From Streptosporangiaceae bacterium NEAU-GS5 (GTDB taxonomy: Bacteria > Actinomycetota > Actinomycetes > Streptosporangiales > Streptosporangiaceae), in NCBI GenBank assembly GCA_017592665.1, contig JAGFNW010000001.1, forward strand, positions 682,001-746,000: a stretch of 64,000 nt of DNA. Direction: 5' to 3'. Every line of letters begins with the position of its first letter. Within the stretch, counting starts at the first letter, position 1. Positions 16,919-26,992 of the stretch are shown here, in pieces. The notes below the pieces were generated by a model that was not told the origin of the DNA, did no database searches, and was given only the letters and a program-made list of their open reading frames with translations. Position numbers and translations under genes: made by a program.

Positions 16919-17406
16919 GGGCGTCCGCGACCTCCTCGGCGGCGCAGGGAGTTGGACATCGCACGGGCCATCTCGCGGTTTGCCTGCTTCTCAGCGAGCG
17001 CGTGCCGTTTGTCGTAATCCTTCTTGCCGCGTGCCACGCCGATCTCGATTTTGGCCCGGCCGTCCTTGAAGTAGAGCGCGAGGGGGACGATCGTCAGCCC
17101 CCGCTCCTTCACGGTCGCGTCCAGCTTGCCGATCTCCTTGCGGTTGAGCAGGAGCTTGCGCTTGCGCTTGGCGGAGTGGTTGGTCCACGTGCCCTGGCTG
17201 TATTCAGGGATCTGGACGTTGTACAGCCACACTTCGCCGTCCTCGACCGAGGCGAAGCCGTCGGTCAGGTTGGCTCGCCCCGCACGGAGGGACTTCACCT
17301 CCGTGCCGACGAGCACGAGCCCGGCCTCATAGGTGTCCTCTATGTGGAAGTCGTGCCGGGCACGCTTGTTCTGGGCGATGTTCTTGCGCCCGGTCTCACG
17401 TGGCAT
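16915..17406 (-). CDS. smpB: SsrA-binding protein SmpB
   Basis: RNA-binding partner of tmRNA, 163 aa. It positions the tRNA-like domain in the decoding centre of a stalled ribosome. Conserved blocks are seen in order: [58 protein letters not shown] and the basic C-terminal tail [25 protein letters not shown]. It is coupled to the downstream PBP-like gene and 22 nt from ftsX. ssrA lies 2.2 kb further along the same strand. Confidence 0.98.
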   Translation of the reverse strand: MPRETGRKNIAQNKRARHDFHIEDTYEAGLVLVGTEVKSLRAGRANLTDGFASVEDGEVWLYNVQIPEYSQGTWTNHSAKRKRKLLLNRKEIGKLDATVKERGLTIVPLALYFKDGRAKIEIGVARGKKDYDKRHALAEKQANREMARAMSNSLRRRGGRGRP

Positions 17407-17428
17407 ACGTCGAGCGTACCGGCGCTAA

Positions 17429-18331
17429 CTACACACGCAGATAACGGCGGAGTGTGATGAAGGAGGCCAGGATGCAGATCAGCACGCCAACGATCATCGT
17501 GAGCGTGATCACCCCGGACACCGCGTTCCAGCTGAGCTGCACGCTCATCAGGCCGCCGAGGCCGTCGAATATGATGATCTTTGAGCAGATCAGCAGGACC
17601 GCGGCGAACACCCCGCCGATCAGGCCGGCGATCGTGCCCTCCATGATGAACGGCAGCTGGATGTAGAGGTTGGACGCGCCGACCAGCCGCATGATGCCGG
17701 TTTCCCGCCGTCTGTTGTACGCCGAGAGCCGGACCGTGTTTCCGATCAGCAGCGCCGCCGCGAACACCATGGTCAACGCGATCACGAGGGCGGACCATTG
17801 GAGTTTGCCGAGGAATCCGAAGGTCTTGTCGACAAGATCCTTCTGGTTGATCACGTTCGAGACGCCGGCCGTGCTCTCGAGCGTCTGCACGGTCGTGGCG
17901 TAGTTGTTCGGGTCGCGCAGCTTGATCTGGAAGGACTCGGGCAGGTCGCCGACCTTCACCGCGGACTTGAGGACCGTGTCGGCCGTGCCGGCGATGAAGA
18001 TCTTGTACGCCTGGGAGGCGTCGACGAACGTCACGCTCTCGACCTGCTGCATGCCCTGGATCTCGCCCTTCAGGGCCGCCTTCTGCTCGTCGCTGAGCGC
18101 CGGGTGGTCACGGCACTTGGGGAACGGGTCGTCCTTGGCCTTGCAGAGGTAGACGTTGACCTCGACCTGGTCGTTCCAGTAGGAGCTGAGCCGTCCCACC
18201 TGAGAGTTGATCATCAGGCCGATGCCGAGCAGCGCCATGCCGACGGCAACGGTCACGACGACCGCGATGGTCATCGTGAGGTTGCGGCGGAGGCCGATCC
18301 AGACCTCGGAAAAGATGAAGTTCGCCCGCAT
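17429..18331 (-). CDS. ftsX: Cell-division protein FtsX
   Basis: Membrane subunit of the FtsEX ABC-type complex (300 aa). It couples ATP hydrolysis by FtsE to activation of septal peptidoglycan hydrolases. It has one N-terminal TM helix (~20-45), an extracellular domain (~50-165, with the actinobacterial paired-Cys insertion VNVYLCKAKDDPFPKCRDH) and three C-terminal TM helices in the FtsX/MacB domain (RLVGASNLYIQLPFIMEG). It is 27 nt downstream of ftsE. In actinomycetes the pair usually acts with an RipC-type NlpC/P60 hydrolase, which is not in the window. Confidence 0.97.
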   Translation of the reverse strand: MRANFIFSEVWIGLRRNLTMTIAVVVTVAVGMALLGIGLMINSQVGRLSSYWNDQVEVNVYLCKAKDDPFPKCRDHPALSDEQKAALKGEIQGMQQVESVTFVDASQAYKIFIAGTADTVLKSAVKVGDLPESFQIKLRDPNNYATTVQTLESTAGVSNVINQKDLVDKTFGFLGKLQWSALVIALTMVFAAALLIGNTVRLSAYNRRRETGIMRLVGASNLYIQLPFIMEGTIAGLIGGVFAAVLLICSKIIIFDGLGGLMSVQLSWNAVSGVITLTMIVGVLICILASFITLRRYLRV

Positions 18332-18358
18332 GCCGTGATAACTCCCTTATGCCCCGAC

Positions 18359-19048
18359 TTAGTACGCTTGGCCGTACACGCCGCGCGACTGGTCCCGGAC
18401 GATTTTGCCGTCCTCGAGCTCCACCACGCGCTTGCGCATCGAGTCGACGATGGCGGCGTCGTGCGTGGCCATGAGGACGGTGGTGCCGGTCCGGTTGATG
18501 CGGTCGAGCACCTTCATGATGCCGATGCTCGTCGCCGGGTCGATGTTTCCGGTCGGCTCGTCGGCGAGAAGGATCATGGGCCGGTTGACGAACGCGCGGG
18601 CCATCGCGACCCGCTGCTGCTCACCGCCGGACAGCTCGTCCGGCATCCGGTGCGCCTTGCCCTCCAGGCCGACCAGCTCGATGACTTCCGGCACGACCTT
18701 GCGGATGAAGCGCCGCGGCTTGCCGATGACCTCCAGCGCGAAGGCCACGTTCTCGTACACGTTCTTGTTCGGCAGCAGCCGGAAGTCCTGGAACACACAC
18801 CCGATGCGGCGCCGCAGGTGCGGCACCTTGAAGTTGGACAGGCGAGCGAGGTCCTTGCCGGCCACGTGAATGGCGCCGGAGTTGGGCCGCTCCTCCTTCA
18901 GCACGAGCCGCAGGAAGGTCGACTTCCCCGAGCCCGAGGGGCCCACGAGGAACACGAACTCACCCTTGTCCACATCCACGGATACGTGGTCGAGGGCCGG
19001 GCGGTTCTGGTTCGTGTAGACCTTGGTGACATTATCGAAATGGATCAC
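18359..19048 (-). CDS. ftsE: Cell-division ATP-binding protein FtsE
   Basis: ABC ATPase of the FtsEX division complex. Motifs: Walker [10 protein letters not shown]-loop VFQDFRLL, signature [14 protein letters not shown], Walker [11 protein letters not shown] and switch [13 protein letters not shown] at 19048 ([11 protein letters not shown]) gives 229 aa and the standard FtsE N-terminus. An in-frame ATG at 19087 would add 13 non-conserved residues. It is first gene of the ftsE-ftsX-smpB-PBP-like operon, divergent from the small CxxC protein gene. Confidence 0.96.
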   Translation of the reverse strand: MIHFDNVTKVYTNQNRPALDHVSVDVDKGEFVFLVGPSGSGKSTFLRLVLKEERPNSGAIHVAGKDLARLSNFKVPHLRRRIGCVFQDFRLLPNKNVYENVAFALEVIGKPRRFIRKVVPEVIELVGLEGKAHRMPDELSGGEQQRVAMARAFVNRPMILLADEPTGNIDPATSIGIMKVLDRINRTGTTVLMATHDAAIVDSMRKRVVELEDGKIVRDQSRGVYGQAY

Positions 19049-19217
19049 GGGCGCATCACGGCTAGCCAGTCTAGGGGTTGGGGACATCCAGCCCGGGGGG
19101 CGCCGGTCTCTTTACTCTAGATCGACGTTCCGGTTGGCCAGAGCACAGTCTAGGGGTAACACTGGCATGGAACGTCCATAACGGAAACAAAACGATTAGG
19201 GCATAGGTAAAGCCGCC

Positions 19218-19406
19218 ATGAGCTGCGAACACTTGATCTGCGCCGCCTGCGCCGGCCCCGTGGTGGAGGGCCGCTGCCCGGTGTGTCGCGAGGGCCGCGC
19301 GAAGTTGCACCATCACGGGTTCCAGGGGTTGTCTCCCCTGCTCCTGGCATTGATCGTGGTCCTGTTGCTGGTGGTGGTCGCGATCAAGCAGGCGACCGGT
19401 TACTGA
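19218..19406 (+). CDS. Small CxxC membrane protein
   Basis: 62 aa. The N-terminal 30 residues contain [21 protein letters not shown], two CxxC-like pairs that could bind zinc as a rubredoxin-like knuckle. Residues ~38-57 are one hydrophobic TM helix. It lies between ftsE and prfB and overlaps the 3' end of prfB by 7 bp, tail to tail. No strong ribosome-binding site is visible, but GC-rich third positions and the compact domain plus TM layout support a real gene. Function unknown. Confidence 0.6.
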   Translation: MSCEHLICAACAGPVVEGRCPVCREGRAKLHHHGFQGLSPLLLALIVVLLLVVVAIKQATGY

Positions 19407-20509
19407 TTCTCCTGGCGGCGCATCCAGCGGATCTCCGCCTCGATGAATCCGTCGAGGTCGCCGTCGAGGATCGCGGTCGGGTTGCCGGCCTCGAAGCCTG
19501 TGCGCAGATCCTTGACGATCTGATACGGGTGGAGGACGTAGTTGCGGATCTGGGTGCCCCACGACGTGGTGCTCTCGCCGCGTAGCTCGCTCATCGTGGC
19601 GGCCTCCTCCTGCCGCTTGCGCTCCAGCAGCTTGGCCTGGAGCACGGCCATGGCCGAGGCGCGATTCTGCAGCTGGGAGCGCTCGTTCTGGCAGGAGACC
19701 ACGATGCCGGAGGGCAGGTGGGTGATCCGGACGGCCGAGTCGGTGGTGTTGACCCCCTGGCCGCCGGGCCCGGACGAGCGGTAGACGTCGATCCGCAGGT
19801 CGTCTTCGTTGATGTCGATGTGGTCGGTCTGCTCCACGACCGGGACCACGTCGACGCCCGCGAAGGAGGTCTGACGGCGGCCCTGGTTGTCGAAGGGGCT
19901 GATCCGGACCAGCCGGTGGGTGCCGTGCTCGCCCCTGAGCGTGCCGTACGCGTAGGGGGCCTTCACGGTGAACGTGGCCGACTTGATGCCGGCCTCCTCG
20001 GCGTAGGAGGTGTCGTAGACCTCTGAGGAATAGCCCTTGCGCTCGGCCCAGCGCAGATACATGCGCAGCAGCATCTGCGCCCAGTCGGCCGCGTCGACGC
20101 CGCCGGCCTGGGAGTTGATGGTCACGAGCGCCTCGCGCGCGTCGTACTCCCCCGACAGGAGCGTGCGCACCTCGAGCGCGCCGATGTCGGACTTGAGCGC
20201 CGCCAGCTCGCGGTTGGCCTCGTCGAGGGTGTCCTGATCGGACTCCTCGGCGGCCAGCTGGAACAGCACCTTCAGATCGTCGAGCCGCGACACCAGGCTC
20301 TCCACCCGGTTGACCTCGCCCTGCATGTGGGAAAGGCGGCTGGTCACCTTCTGCGCCTGCTCCGGGTCGTTCCACAGGTCGGGCGCGGCAGCCTGCTCCC
20401 CCAGCTCGTCGATCTGCTTGTGCAGGGACTCGAGGTCGAGGACGTCCTGGATGCTGTTGAGCGTGCCGGTAAGCTCGTTGATCTCTTCAGCGGGGTCGAT
20501 GTCTGCCAC
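19400..20509 (-). CDS. prfB: Peptide chain release factor 2
   Basis: Class I release factor that reads UGA/UAA. The peptidyl-hydrolysis motif GGQ is in [17 protein letters not shown], and the codon-reading loop appears as [15 protein letters not shown] (SPF tripeptide, RF2 type). The frame is continuous, with no programmed +1 frameshift as in E. coli. The GTG at 20509 ([14 protein letters not shown]) gives 369 aa, the usual actinobacterial length; an ATG at 20530 is the alternative. It heads toward ftsE on the same strand, with the small CxxC gene between them on the other strand. Confidence 0.97.
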   Translation of the reverse strand: MADIDPAEEINELTGTLNSIQDVLDLESLHKQIDELGEQAAAPDLWNDPEQAQKVTSRLSHMQGEVNRVESLVSRLDDLKVLFQLAAEESDQDTLDEANRELAALKSDIGALEVRTLLSGEYDAREALVTINSQAGGVDAADWAQMLLRMYLRWAERKGYSSEVYDTSYAEEAGIKSATFTVKAPYAYGTLRGEHGTHRLVRISPFDNQGRRQTSFAGVDVVPVVEQTDHIDINEDDLRIDVYRSSGPGGQGVNTTDSAVRITHLPSGIVVSCQNERSQLQNRASAMAVLQAKLLERKRQEEAATMSELRGESTTSWGTQIRNYVLHPYQIVKDLRTGFEAGNPTAILDGDLDGFIEAEIRWMRRQENQ

Positions 20510-20571
20510 GTCTGCCAAGCGTAGCCGCATCGCGCACTAACATGGCGGACGGGAACCTTCAGGAGGCTGGT

Positions 20572-21666
20572 GTGAACGGGGTGCTGCGGTCTGCGCTCGC
20601 CCTGTTTCTCCTGAGTTCGGCTGTAGCGGCGTGCACCAGCGCGGAGCAGCAGGCCGCGCAGCCGACCGTGACGCGGGCGGCCGAGGTGCCCAAGGTGCCG
20701 CACACGCCGACCGCGACGGCCACGGCCGCCGCCCCCGCGGTGACGATCGCCGAGGCGGGCCGCGCGCTCAACGACTATCTCGCCACCGACGACGTGATCC
20801 GCGCCGGCGGCGACGAGCGGATGGCGCTGAAGCTGTCCCGCGACGCGCAGCTCCCCCTGATGGTCGCTCACTATCGCGACAGCAAGAAACGGCTGCCGCG
20901 CTACACCTGGGGCCCGGCGCGCACCCTGCTGGTCCCGCGGCTGAAGCCGGACGCCCCCACCCGCTGGTTCGCCGCCCTGGTCGAGCGCCGCTCGGCCACC
21001 GGCGCGTCCCGCACGGCCCTGCTCGCCTTCGTCTCCCACAAGGGCGGGCCGGCCTGGCAGAAGACCTTCGAGACGCTGCTCGACCCCCGCACCGGGCCGC
21101 CGAAGATGTTCCGCGACGCCGACGGCTACGCCACCGCGCTCGACGCGCGCGACCAGAGCGTCCTGGTCAGCCCCAATCTGTTCGGCCCGCTGCACGCCAC
21201 GGTCGCCGAGGAGGGCGCCGACGGCTACGCGGCCCGGCTGATCTCCCCCGGCCGGTGGACGACCGACTACTACTCGCAGATCGTCAAGGAAAAGGACACG
21301 GCCCAGCAGGTCAACGGGCTCGCCTACAACTCGATCTTCGCCGCCGCCGCCTATCCGGTGCTCGCGCTGCGCACCGAAGAGGGCGGCGCCCTGGTCCTCT
21401 ACACGCTGATCCGCACCAGCACCTGGACCACGCCGAAGAGCGGCGGCTCGGGCCAGGGCATCGTGTTCGCGATCCACCGGCCGGTCGAGATCCCCAAGGA
21501 CGCCCGGTGGGATCTGCCCAAGCCCGGCGACGAGTTCATCGACAACGAACGGCGGATCATCTCCACCCTGCAGTACGCGGGCCTGGTGCCGCCCAAGAAC
21601 GCGCAGGCGGCCCAGGCCCAGGTGATCGGTCAGGACGGCTTCGTGACGAGCGCCTCCACCAGCTGA
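20572..21666 (+). CDS. Putative lipoprotein of unknown function
   Basis: 364 aa from a GTG preceded by AGGAGG at 7 nt; an upstream in-frame ATG at 20542 lacks this site. The signal sequence ends in lipobox AVAAC, followed by a Thr/Ala/Pro linker (to ~residue 65) and a globular domain that begins TIAEAGRALNDYLATDDVIRAGGDERMA. No catalytic motif is recognised. The two-lobed pattern and lack of hydrophobic segments suggest a surface-anchored extracellular domain. It converges on the glutamate dehydrogenase gene with 5 bp between stops. Confidence 0.8.
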   Translation: MNGVLRSALALFLLSSAVAACTSAEQQAAQPTVTRAAEVPKVPHTPTATATAAAPAVTIAEAGRALNDYLATDDVIRAGGDERMALKLSRDAQLPLMVAHYRDSKKRLPRYTWGPARTLLVPRLKPDAPTRWFAALVERRSATGASRTALLAFVSHKGGPAWQKTFETLLDPRTGPPKMFRDADGYATALDARDQSVLVSPNLFGPLHATVAEEGADGYAARLISPGRWTTDYYSQIVKEKDTAQQVNGLAYNSIFAAAAYPVLALRTEEGGALVLYTLIRTSTWTTPKSGGSGQGIVFAIHRPVEIPKDARWDLPKPGDEFIDNERRIISTLQYAGLVPPKNAQAAQAQVIGQDGFVTSASTS

Positions 21667-21671
21667 CCGGC

Positions 21672-24600
21672 TCAGTCCTGCTGTTTGTGCTCGTGCTGGT
21701 GCTGGTCCTCGTGCGGCAGGCCGGTGGTCGAGGCGAGGGTGCGGATGGCCCGCAGCGCCACCGAGAGCGTGGCGAGATCGAAGGTGTCGCTCTCCCAGAT
21801 CTCCGACAGCGTCTGCTTGGCCCGTGACACGGCCGCGCCGTTGTGGTCGGTCCAGGCGGCCAGCCGCTCCTCGGGCGACAGCCCGGACGCGCTGTGGATC
21901 AGCACGTCCTGGGTGAGCGCCGCGTGCGCGCCATAGAGGTCGTCGCGGAGCGCCACCCTGGCCATCGAGTTCCAGCGGCTGTCGCGCGGCAGCGCGATCA
22001 CCCGTTCGCGCAGCCGGGCCACCTGGATCCGGTCGGCCAGGTCGAAGTAGACCTCGGCCACCTCGTTGACCGGCCGGCCCGTGGCCGCGGCCACCTCGAC
22101 CAGGTCGAAGGTGGAGTAGGCGGGCACCATGGAGGCCACCCGCTCGGCGAGGTCGTCCGGCACGCCGCGGGCCGTGAAGGAGTCCCTGCGCTCCTCGAAG
22201 GCGGCGAGGTCGGGCCCGGCCAGCAGCTTCGGCAGGTGCGGCAGCAGGCCGCTGGAGCCCTCGGTGAAGAACCGAACGGTCGAGGCCAGGTCGAGCGGCG
22301 GCCTCCGGTTGCCGAGCAGCCAGCGCGTGCCCCGCTCGGACAGCTTTCGGCCTTCGAGCAGCATGGCCAGCTGGGTCGAGGTGTCGACCTTGTTGTCGAG
22401 CGCCTCGACCTGGCGGCGGAAGTCGGCGAGGTCGAACACCTCGCGCGCGACGAGGAAGGCGCGGGTCACGTCCGGCACCGAGGCGCCGGTCTCCTCGGCG
22501 AAGCGGAACACGAACGTCGTGCCGCCGAAGTTGACCATGTCGTTCACGATGCGGGTCGTGATGATCTCCCGGCGCAGCGGGTGCGCGTCCATATAGGTCT
22601 GGAAGCGCTCGCGGAGGGCCGACGGGAAATACGACACGAGCCACTGGCGGAGCGCCGGGTCGTCCGGCAGGTCGGAGCCGAGCAGCCGGTCGTCTCCCAC
22701 GATCTTGGTGTACGCCAGGAGGATCGAGAACTCGGGCGCGGTCAGCCCGAGCCCGGCCTGGCGGCGCTCGGCGAGCACCTTGTCCGACGGCAGGAACTCC
22801 AGCTCGCGGTTGAGCATCCCGTGCCGCTGCAGCCAGCGCAGGTAGCGGGCGTGGATGTGGAGCATCTCCGGCGCCTGGGCGCGCGCCGCGGCCAGCACCA
22901 CGTTCTGCGCGTAGTTGTCGCGCAGCACGAGGTCGCCCACCTCGCCCGTCATGTCGAGGAACAGCTGGTTGCGCTGCTTGTCGGTCATCTCGCCGTCGCG
23001 GACCACCTGGTTGAGCAGGATCTTGATGTTGACCTCGTGGTCGGAGGTGTCCACTCCGGCGGAGTTGTCGATGAAGTCGGTGTTGATCAGGCCGCCGCCC
23101 AGGGCGTACTCGATCCTGGCCCGCTGGGTGAAGCCGAGGTTGCCGCCCTCGCCGACCACACGGCAGCGCAGCTCGGTCGCGTCGATCCGCAGCGGGTCGT
23201 TGGCCTTGTCGCCGACGTCGGCGTGCGTCTCGCCCGAGGCCTTCACGTACGTGCCGATGCCGCCGTTCCACAGCAGGTCGACCGGGGCCCGCAGGATGGC
23301 GTTGATCAGCTCGTTGGGCGTCAGCGAGGTGACTCCGGGAGAGATGCCGAGCGCGGCCCGCATCGGCCCGGAGATGGGGACCGACTTGGCCGCGCGTGGC
23401 CAGACGCCGCCGCCCGTGGAGATGAGGTCGCGCGAGTAGTCGTCCCACGAGCTGCGCGGCAGCTTGAACAGGCGCTGCCGCTCGGCGAAGCCGCGTGCCG
23501 CGTCGGGATCGGGGTCGACGAAGATGTGCCGGTGATCGAAGGCGGCCAGCAGCCGAATGTGCTGCGACAGCAGCATGCCGTTGCCGAACACGTCGCCCGA
23601 CATGTCGCCGACGCCGACCACGGTGAAGTCGGTGGCCTGGACGTCGAGGCCGAGGGTGCGGAAGTGGTAGCGCACCGACTCCCAGGCGCCCTTGGCCGTG
23701 ATACCCATGGCCTTGTGGTCGTAGCCGATCGACCCGCCGGAGGCGAAGGCGTCGCCCAGCCAGAAGCCGTACTCCTTGGCCACCTCGTTGGCGATGTCGG
23801 AGAACGACGCGGTGCCCTTGTCGGCGGCCACCACCAGGTAGGTGTCGTCGCCGTCGTGCCGCACCACGTCGGGCGCCGGCACGACCTGGCCGTCGACCAG
23901 GTTGTCGGTCACGTCGAGCAGGCCCGAGATGAACTGCCGGTAGCAGGCGATGCCCTCGGCCAGCGGGTCGGCGTGCGAGGGCCGCTTCACGACGAAGCCG
24001 CCCTTGGATCCGGTGGGCACGATGACCGTGTTCTTCACCGTCTGCGCCTTGACCAGGCCGAGGATCTCGGTGCGGTAGTCCTCCATCCGGTCCGACCAGC
24101 GCAGGCCGCCGCGAGCCACCTTGCCGAACCGCAGGTGGACGCCCTCGACGCGGGGCGAATAAACGAAGATCTCGTACTTGGGCCGCGGCGGCGGCAGCAC
24201 GCTGATCGCCCCCGGGTCGAGCTTCAGCGACACGTACGGCTTGGCCGGGACCTGGTAGTAGTTGGTGCGCAGCGTGGCGCTGATCATCTCGAGATAGGCC
24301 CGGAGGATGCGGTCCTCGTCCAGCGAGGCCACCTGGTCGAGGGCGGCCAGGATCTCCTCGCGCAGCGCCTCGGACAGATCCTGCCGCGCGACCTCGTGCC
24401 GGGGGTCGAGGCGGGCCTCGAACAGCCGGACCAACAGCCGCGCCAGCCGTACGTTGCCGACCAGGACCTGCTCGATGTAGCGCTGGCTGAAGGCCGTGCC
24501 GGCCTGCCGCAGATACTTGGCGTACGCCCGGAGGATGACGACCTGCTGCCAGGTCAGCCCGGCGGCGAGGACCAGCGCGTTGAAGTCGTCGTCCTCGACC

Positions 24601-26516
24601 TCGCCGTGCCACAGGGCGGCGAAGGCGTCCTGGAACAGCCGTTTGAAGCCGTCGCGGTCGACCTCGTCGGACGGGATGTAGCGGAGCCCGAAGTCGTAGA
24701 TCCAGGCGTCCTGGGTGTTCGGGTCGTTGTCCCGGTCGACCTCGTACGGACGCTCGTCGACCACCTCCACGCCGAGCCGCTGCAGCATGGGCAGCACGTG
24801 GGACAGGGAGATGGGGGCGCCCAGCCGGTAGAGCTTGAACCGCCGGTCGCCTTCGGCGGCGCCGTACGGCTCGTAGAGGTTCATCCCGATGTCGGTGGGA
24901 TCGGTGGCGGCGAGATGCTCGAGCCGTTTGATGTCGGAGACAGCCGTGCGGGATGGGAAGTCGGCCTTGTAGCCCTCGGGGAAGGCGGCGGCGTAGCGGC
25001 GGGCCAGCGCCGGTGCCTCCTCCTCGTCGCAGAGCTCGGCGATGGCGTCGGCGAGGTCGTCCTCCCAGGACCTGGTCGTGGCGGCCAGCCGGGCCTCGAG
25101 CTCCTCGATGTCGGCCACCTCGGCCAGGCTCTCGCCGCGCACCACCAGGTGCAGCCGCGCGAACGCCGAGTCGCCGATCATCGTGCTGTAGTCGAACGTG
25201 GTCCCGTTGAGCGCCTTGAGCAGGATCTGCTGCATCTTCAGCCGCACCTTGGTGGTGTAGCGGTCGCGCGGCAGATAGATCAGGCAGGACACGTAGCGGC
25301 CGAAGTCGTCGCGCCGCAGGAACAGCTTGACCTGCTTGCGCTCGCGCAGCCGGAGCACGCCGAGGGCGATCGGGAGCAGCTCGTCCACCGAGATCTGGAA
25401 CAGCTCGGCACGCGGATAGGACTCCAGGATCTCGATCAGATCCTTGCCGTCATGGCTGTCGGCCGGCAGCCCAGCGCGCTCGAGCACCTCGCCGAGCTTG
25501 CGGCGGAGCACCGGGATACGGGAGATCGACTCGCTGTAGGCCACATAGGTGAACAGGCCGAGAAAGCGGCGCTCGCCGATCACCTCCCCCTCCGCGCTGA
25601 ACACCTTCACGCCCACGTAGTCGAGGTAGTTGGGCCGGTAAACAGTGGCCCGGCTGTTGGCCTTGGTGATGATCAGCACCTGCTTCTCACGCGCCTTGGC
25701 GCGGAGCTCGGGCGGCATGGCGGCGAAGCTGTCGGAGCCCGCCTTGTCGGGGCGCAGGATGCCAAGGCCGGTGCCGGGCAGGGCGGTGAGGGTGTCGTCG
25801 CTGTTCAGGCGGTATTCGCGGTAGCCAAGGAAGGTGAAGTGCCCGTCGGACAGCCAGCGCAGCAGCTCGATGCTGTCTTCGACGTCGGCCGGCTCGAGCG
25901 CGGGCGGGCTGACCGCCAGCTCCTCAGCGGTCTGCACGGCCAGGGCGCGCATCCGGCTGAAGTCCTCGACCACGTGCCGCACGTCCTCAAGGACGCGGAC
26001 GAGATCCTGCTCCAGCTGCTTGAGCATGGCGAGGTCGGACTGGCGGTCGATCTCGATGTGGATCCACGACTCGGCGAGCGTGAGCCCCGTGATGTCGGGG
26101 TCGTCGAGGAGCTTGCCGGTCATGTCGCGGCGGACCCGCATCATGGGGTGGACGATCAGGTGGGTGCCGATCTCGTGCCGGTCGAGCTCACTGGTCACCG
26201 AGTCGAGCAGGAACGGCATGTCGTCGGTGACCAGCTGGATCACCGAGTGCCCGGTGCCCCAGCCGTTCTCCTCCAGCGTCGGGGTGTAGACGCGGACCAC
26301 GGCCCGGCCCTGGGGGCGCTGGGTGGCGAGGAGCCGGTGGGCCGCCGCCGGCCCGTAGATGTCGACGGGGTTGCGGTCGACCAGGTCCTCCGGGGGGACC
26401 TGGCGGTAGTACTGCCGCAGGAATCCGAGCATGTCCTCGGCGCCGTGCGCGCAGGTCTCCGCCGCGTTGCTCAGCAGCTCGTCCAGCTCCTGCTCAGAAG
26501 GCATCTCGCCACTCAC
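21672..26516 (-). CDS. gdhB: NAD-specific glutamate dehydrogenase, large (~180 kDa) type
   Basis: Catabolic enzyme converting L-glutamate and NAD to 2-oxoglutarate, ammonia and NADH. At 1614 aa it has the full length of the L_180 family: an N-terminal regulatory half with ACT-like segments (GHSVIQLVTDDMPFLLDSVTSEL) and a catalytic core around 780-1230. The core includes GGLRWSDRMEDYRTEILGLVKAQTVKNTVIVPTGSKGGFVVK (substrate and catalytic lysines), VVGVGDMSGDVFGNGML (dinucleotide fold) and GGNLGFTQRARIEYALGGG. The protein ends in a His/Gln-rich tail (PHEDQHQHEHKQQD). A weak purine-rich site precedes the ATG. Confidence 0.97.
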   Translation of the reverse strand: MSGEMPSEQELDELLSNAAETCAHGAEDMLGFLRQYYRQVPPEDLVDRNPVDIYGPAAAHRLLATQRPQGRAVVRVYTPTLEENGWGTGHSVIQLVTDDMPFLLDSVTSELDRHEIGTHLIVHPMMRVRRDMTGKLLDDPDITGLTLAESWIHIEIDRQSDLAMLKQLEQDLVRVLEDVRHVVEDFSRMRALAVQTAEELAVSPPALEPADVEDSIELLRWLSDGHFTFLGYREYRLNSDDTLTALPGTGLGILRPDKAGSDSFAAMPPELRAKAREKQVLIITKANSRATVYRPNYLDYVGVKVFSAEGEVIGERRFLGLFTYVAYSESISRIPVLRRKLGEVLERAGLPADSHDGKDLIEILESYPRAELFQISVDELLPIALGVLRLRERKQVKLFLRRDDFGRYVSCLIYLPRDRYTTKVRLKMQQILLKALNGTTFDYSTMIGDSAFARLHLVVRGESLAEVADIEELEARLAATTRSWEDDLADAIAELCDEEEAPALARRYAAAFPEGYKADFPSRTAVSDIKRLEHLAATDPTDIGMNLYEPYGAAEGDRRFKLYRLGAPISLSHVLPMLQRLGVEVVDERPYEVDRDNDPNTQDAWIYDFGLRYIPSDEVDRDGFKRLFQDAFAALWHGEVEDDDFNALVLAAGLTWQQVVILRAYAKYLRQAGTAFSQRYIEQVLVGNVRLARLLVRLFEARLDPRHEVARQDLSEALREEILAALDQVASLDEDRILRAYLEMISATLRTNYYQVPAKPYVSLKLDPGAISVLPPPRPKYEIFVYSPRVEGVHLRFGKVARGGLRWSDRMEDYRTEILGLVKAQTVKNTVIVPTGSKGGFVVKRPSHADPLAEGIACYRQFISGLLDVTDNLVDGQVVPAPDVVRHDGDDTYLVVAADKGTASFSDIANEVAKEYGFWLGDAFASGGSIGYDHKAMGITAKGAWESVRYHFRTLGLDVQATDFTVVGVGDMSGDVFGNGMLLSQHIRLLAAFDHRHIFVDPDPDAARGFAERQRLFKLPRSSWDDYSRDLISTGGGVWPRAAKSVPISGPMRAALGISPGVTSLTPNELINAILRAPVDLLWNGGIGTYVKASGETHADVGDKANDPLRIDATELRCRVVGEGGNLGFTQRARIEYALGGGLINTDFIDNSAGVDTSDHEVNIKILLNQVVRDGEMTDKQRNQLFLDMTGEVGDLVLRDNYAQNVVLAAARAQAPEMLHIHARYLRWLQRHGMLNRELEFLPSDKVLAERRQAGLGLTAPEFSILLAYTKIVGDDRLLGSDLPDDPALRQWLVSYFPSALRERFQTYMDAHPLRREIITTRIVNDMVNFGGTTFVFRFAEETGASVPDVTRAFLVAREVFDLADFRRQVEALDNKVDTSTQLAMLLEGRKLSERGTRWLLGNRRPPLDLASTVRFFTEGSSGLLPHLPKLLAGPDLAAFEERRDSFTARGVPDDLAERVASMVPAYSTFDLVEVAAATGRPVNEVAEVYFDLADRIQVARLRERVIALPRDSRWNSMARVALRDDLYGAHAALTQDVLIHSASGLSPEERLAAWTDHNGAAVSRAKQTLSEIWESDTFDLATLSVALRAIRTLASTTGLPHEDQHQHEHKQQD

Positions 26517-26559
26517 TCCCTTGTGAGGCCAAAGGGACCGCTAGGGGGTCCCGGAAGCG

Positions 26560-26838
26560 CTAAAGCCAGGCCCGTAGTTCCCAGAGGAGGGGGTAAAAGT
26601 GCAGCCGGGTCCGCCCTGTCAAATACGGTGCCCCTGACGAGCCGCCCGTATCCGATTTCACGCCGATCTGGCGCTCCACCGCCCGCGGATCGAGCCGCGA
26701 CAGGACCGTGATGGGGTAAGCATCGCACAGGTGGAAGGGGCGGAAACGGCGATGGGCGCGCCACGGCGCGCCCAGCTGTAGGTAGCCGCCAACGGCCAGA
26801 GGACCGCCGTCCTCACCGAAACCGCGGCTCGATGACAC
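26560..26838 (-). CDS. Possible small protein upstream of the glutamate dehydrogenase
   Basis: 92 codons from a GTG with GGGGAG 5 nt upstream, ending 43 nt before the gdhB start on the same strand. Third codon positions are mostly G/C in the middle section, as in real genes here. The sequence (RRFRPFHLCDAYPITVLSRLDPRAVERQIGV) is soluble, without TM helix or known motif. It is not a family I recognise. The remaining bases of the 26517-26992 gap hold a terminator and nothing else evident. Confidence 0.42.
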   Translation of the reverse strand: MSSSRGFGEDGGPLAVGGYLQLGAPWRAHRRFRPFHLCDAYPITVLSRLDPRAVERQIGVKSDTGGSSGAPYLTGRTRLHFYPLLWELRAWL

Positions 26839-26930
26839 TTCGTCTCCCCGATGGCGCGAGCGCCCCGATCACCATTGATCGGGTCCACGCCACCGGACCG
26901 ATACCACCCGAAAAAGAGCGGACAGTCAAA

Positions 26931-26955
26931 CCGGGCCCCCACCTTGGGGGCCCGG
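26931..26955 (-). terminator. Terminator of the sigma/anti-sigma operon
   Basis: Perfect 10-bp stem CCGGGCCCCC/GGGGGCCCGG with loop ACCTT. On the minus strand it is followed by TTTGACTG, a short T run. It lies 38 bp after the stop of the zinc-finger gene. Confidence 0.75.
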
Positions 26956-26992
26956 TCGTTTGGTCTGTGTCACGGGGGTTACGGGATGGTGC

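Noticed and set aside
20461-20530. Programmed +1 frameshift in prfB
   Set aside because: The frame is continuous from start to stop and no internal TGA or SD-like slippery site is present near codon 25.
20344-24612. 1422-codon open frame on the minus strand across prfB and gdhB
   Set aside because: It is a shadow of the true gdhB and prfB frames with Arg/Gly/Pro-rich non-protein-like composition.
21843-26711. 1622-codon open frame on the plus strand opposite gdhB
   Set aside because: Antisense shadow of a long high-GC gene; Val/Asp/His-rich composition and no domain match.
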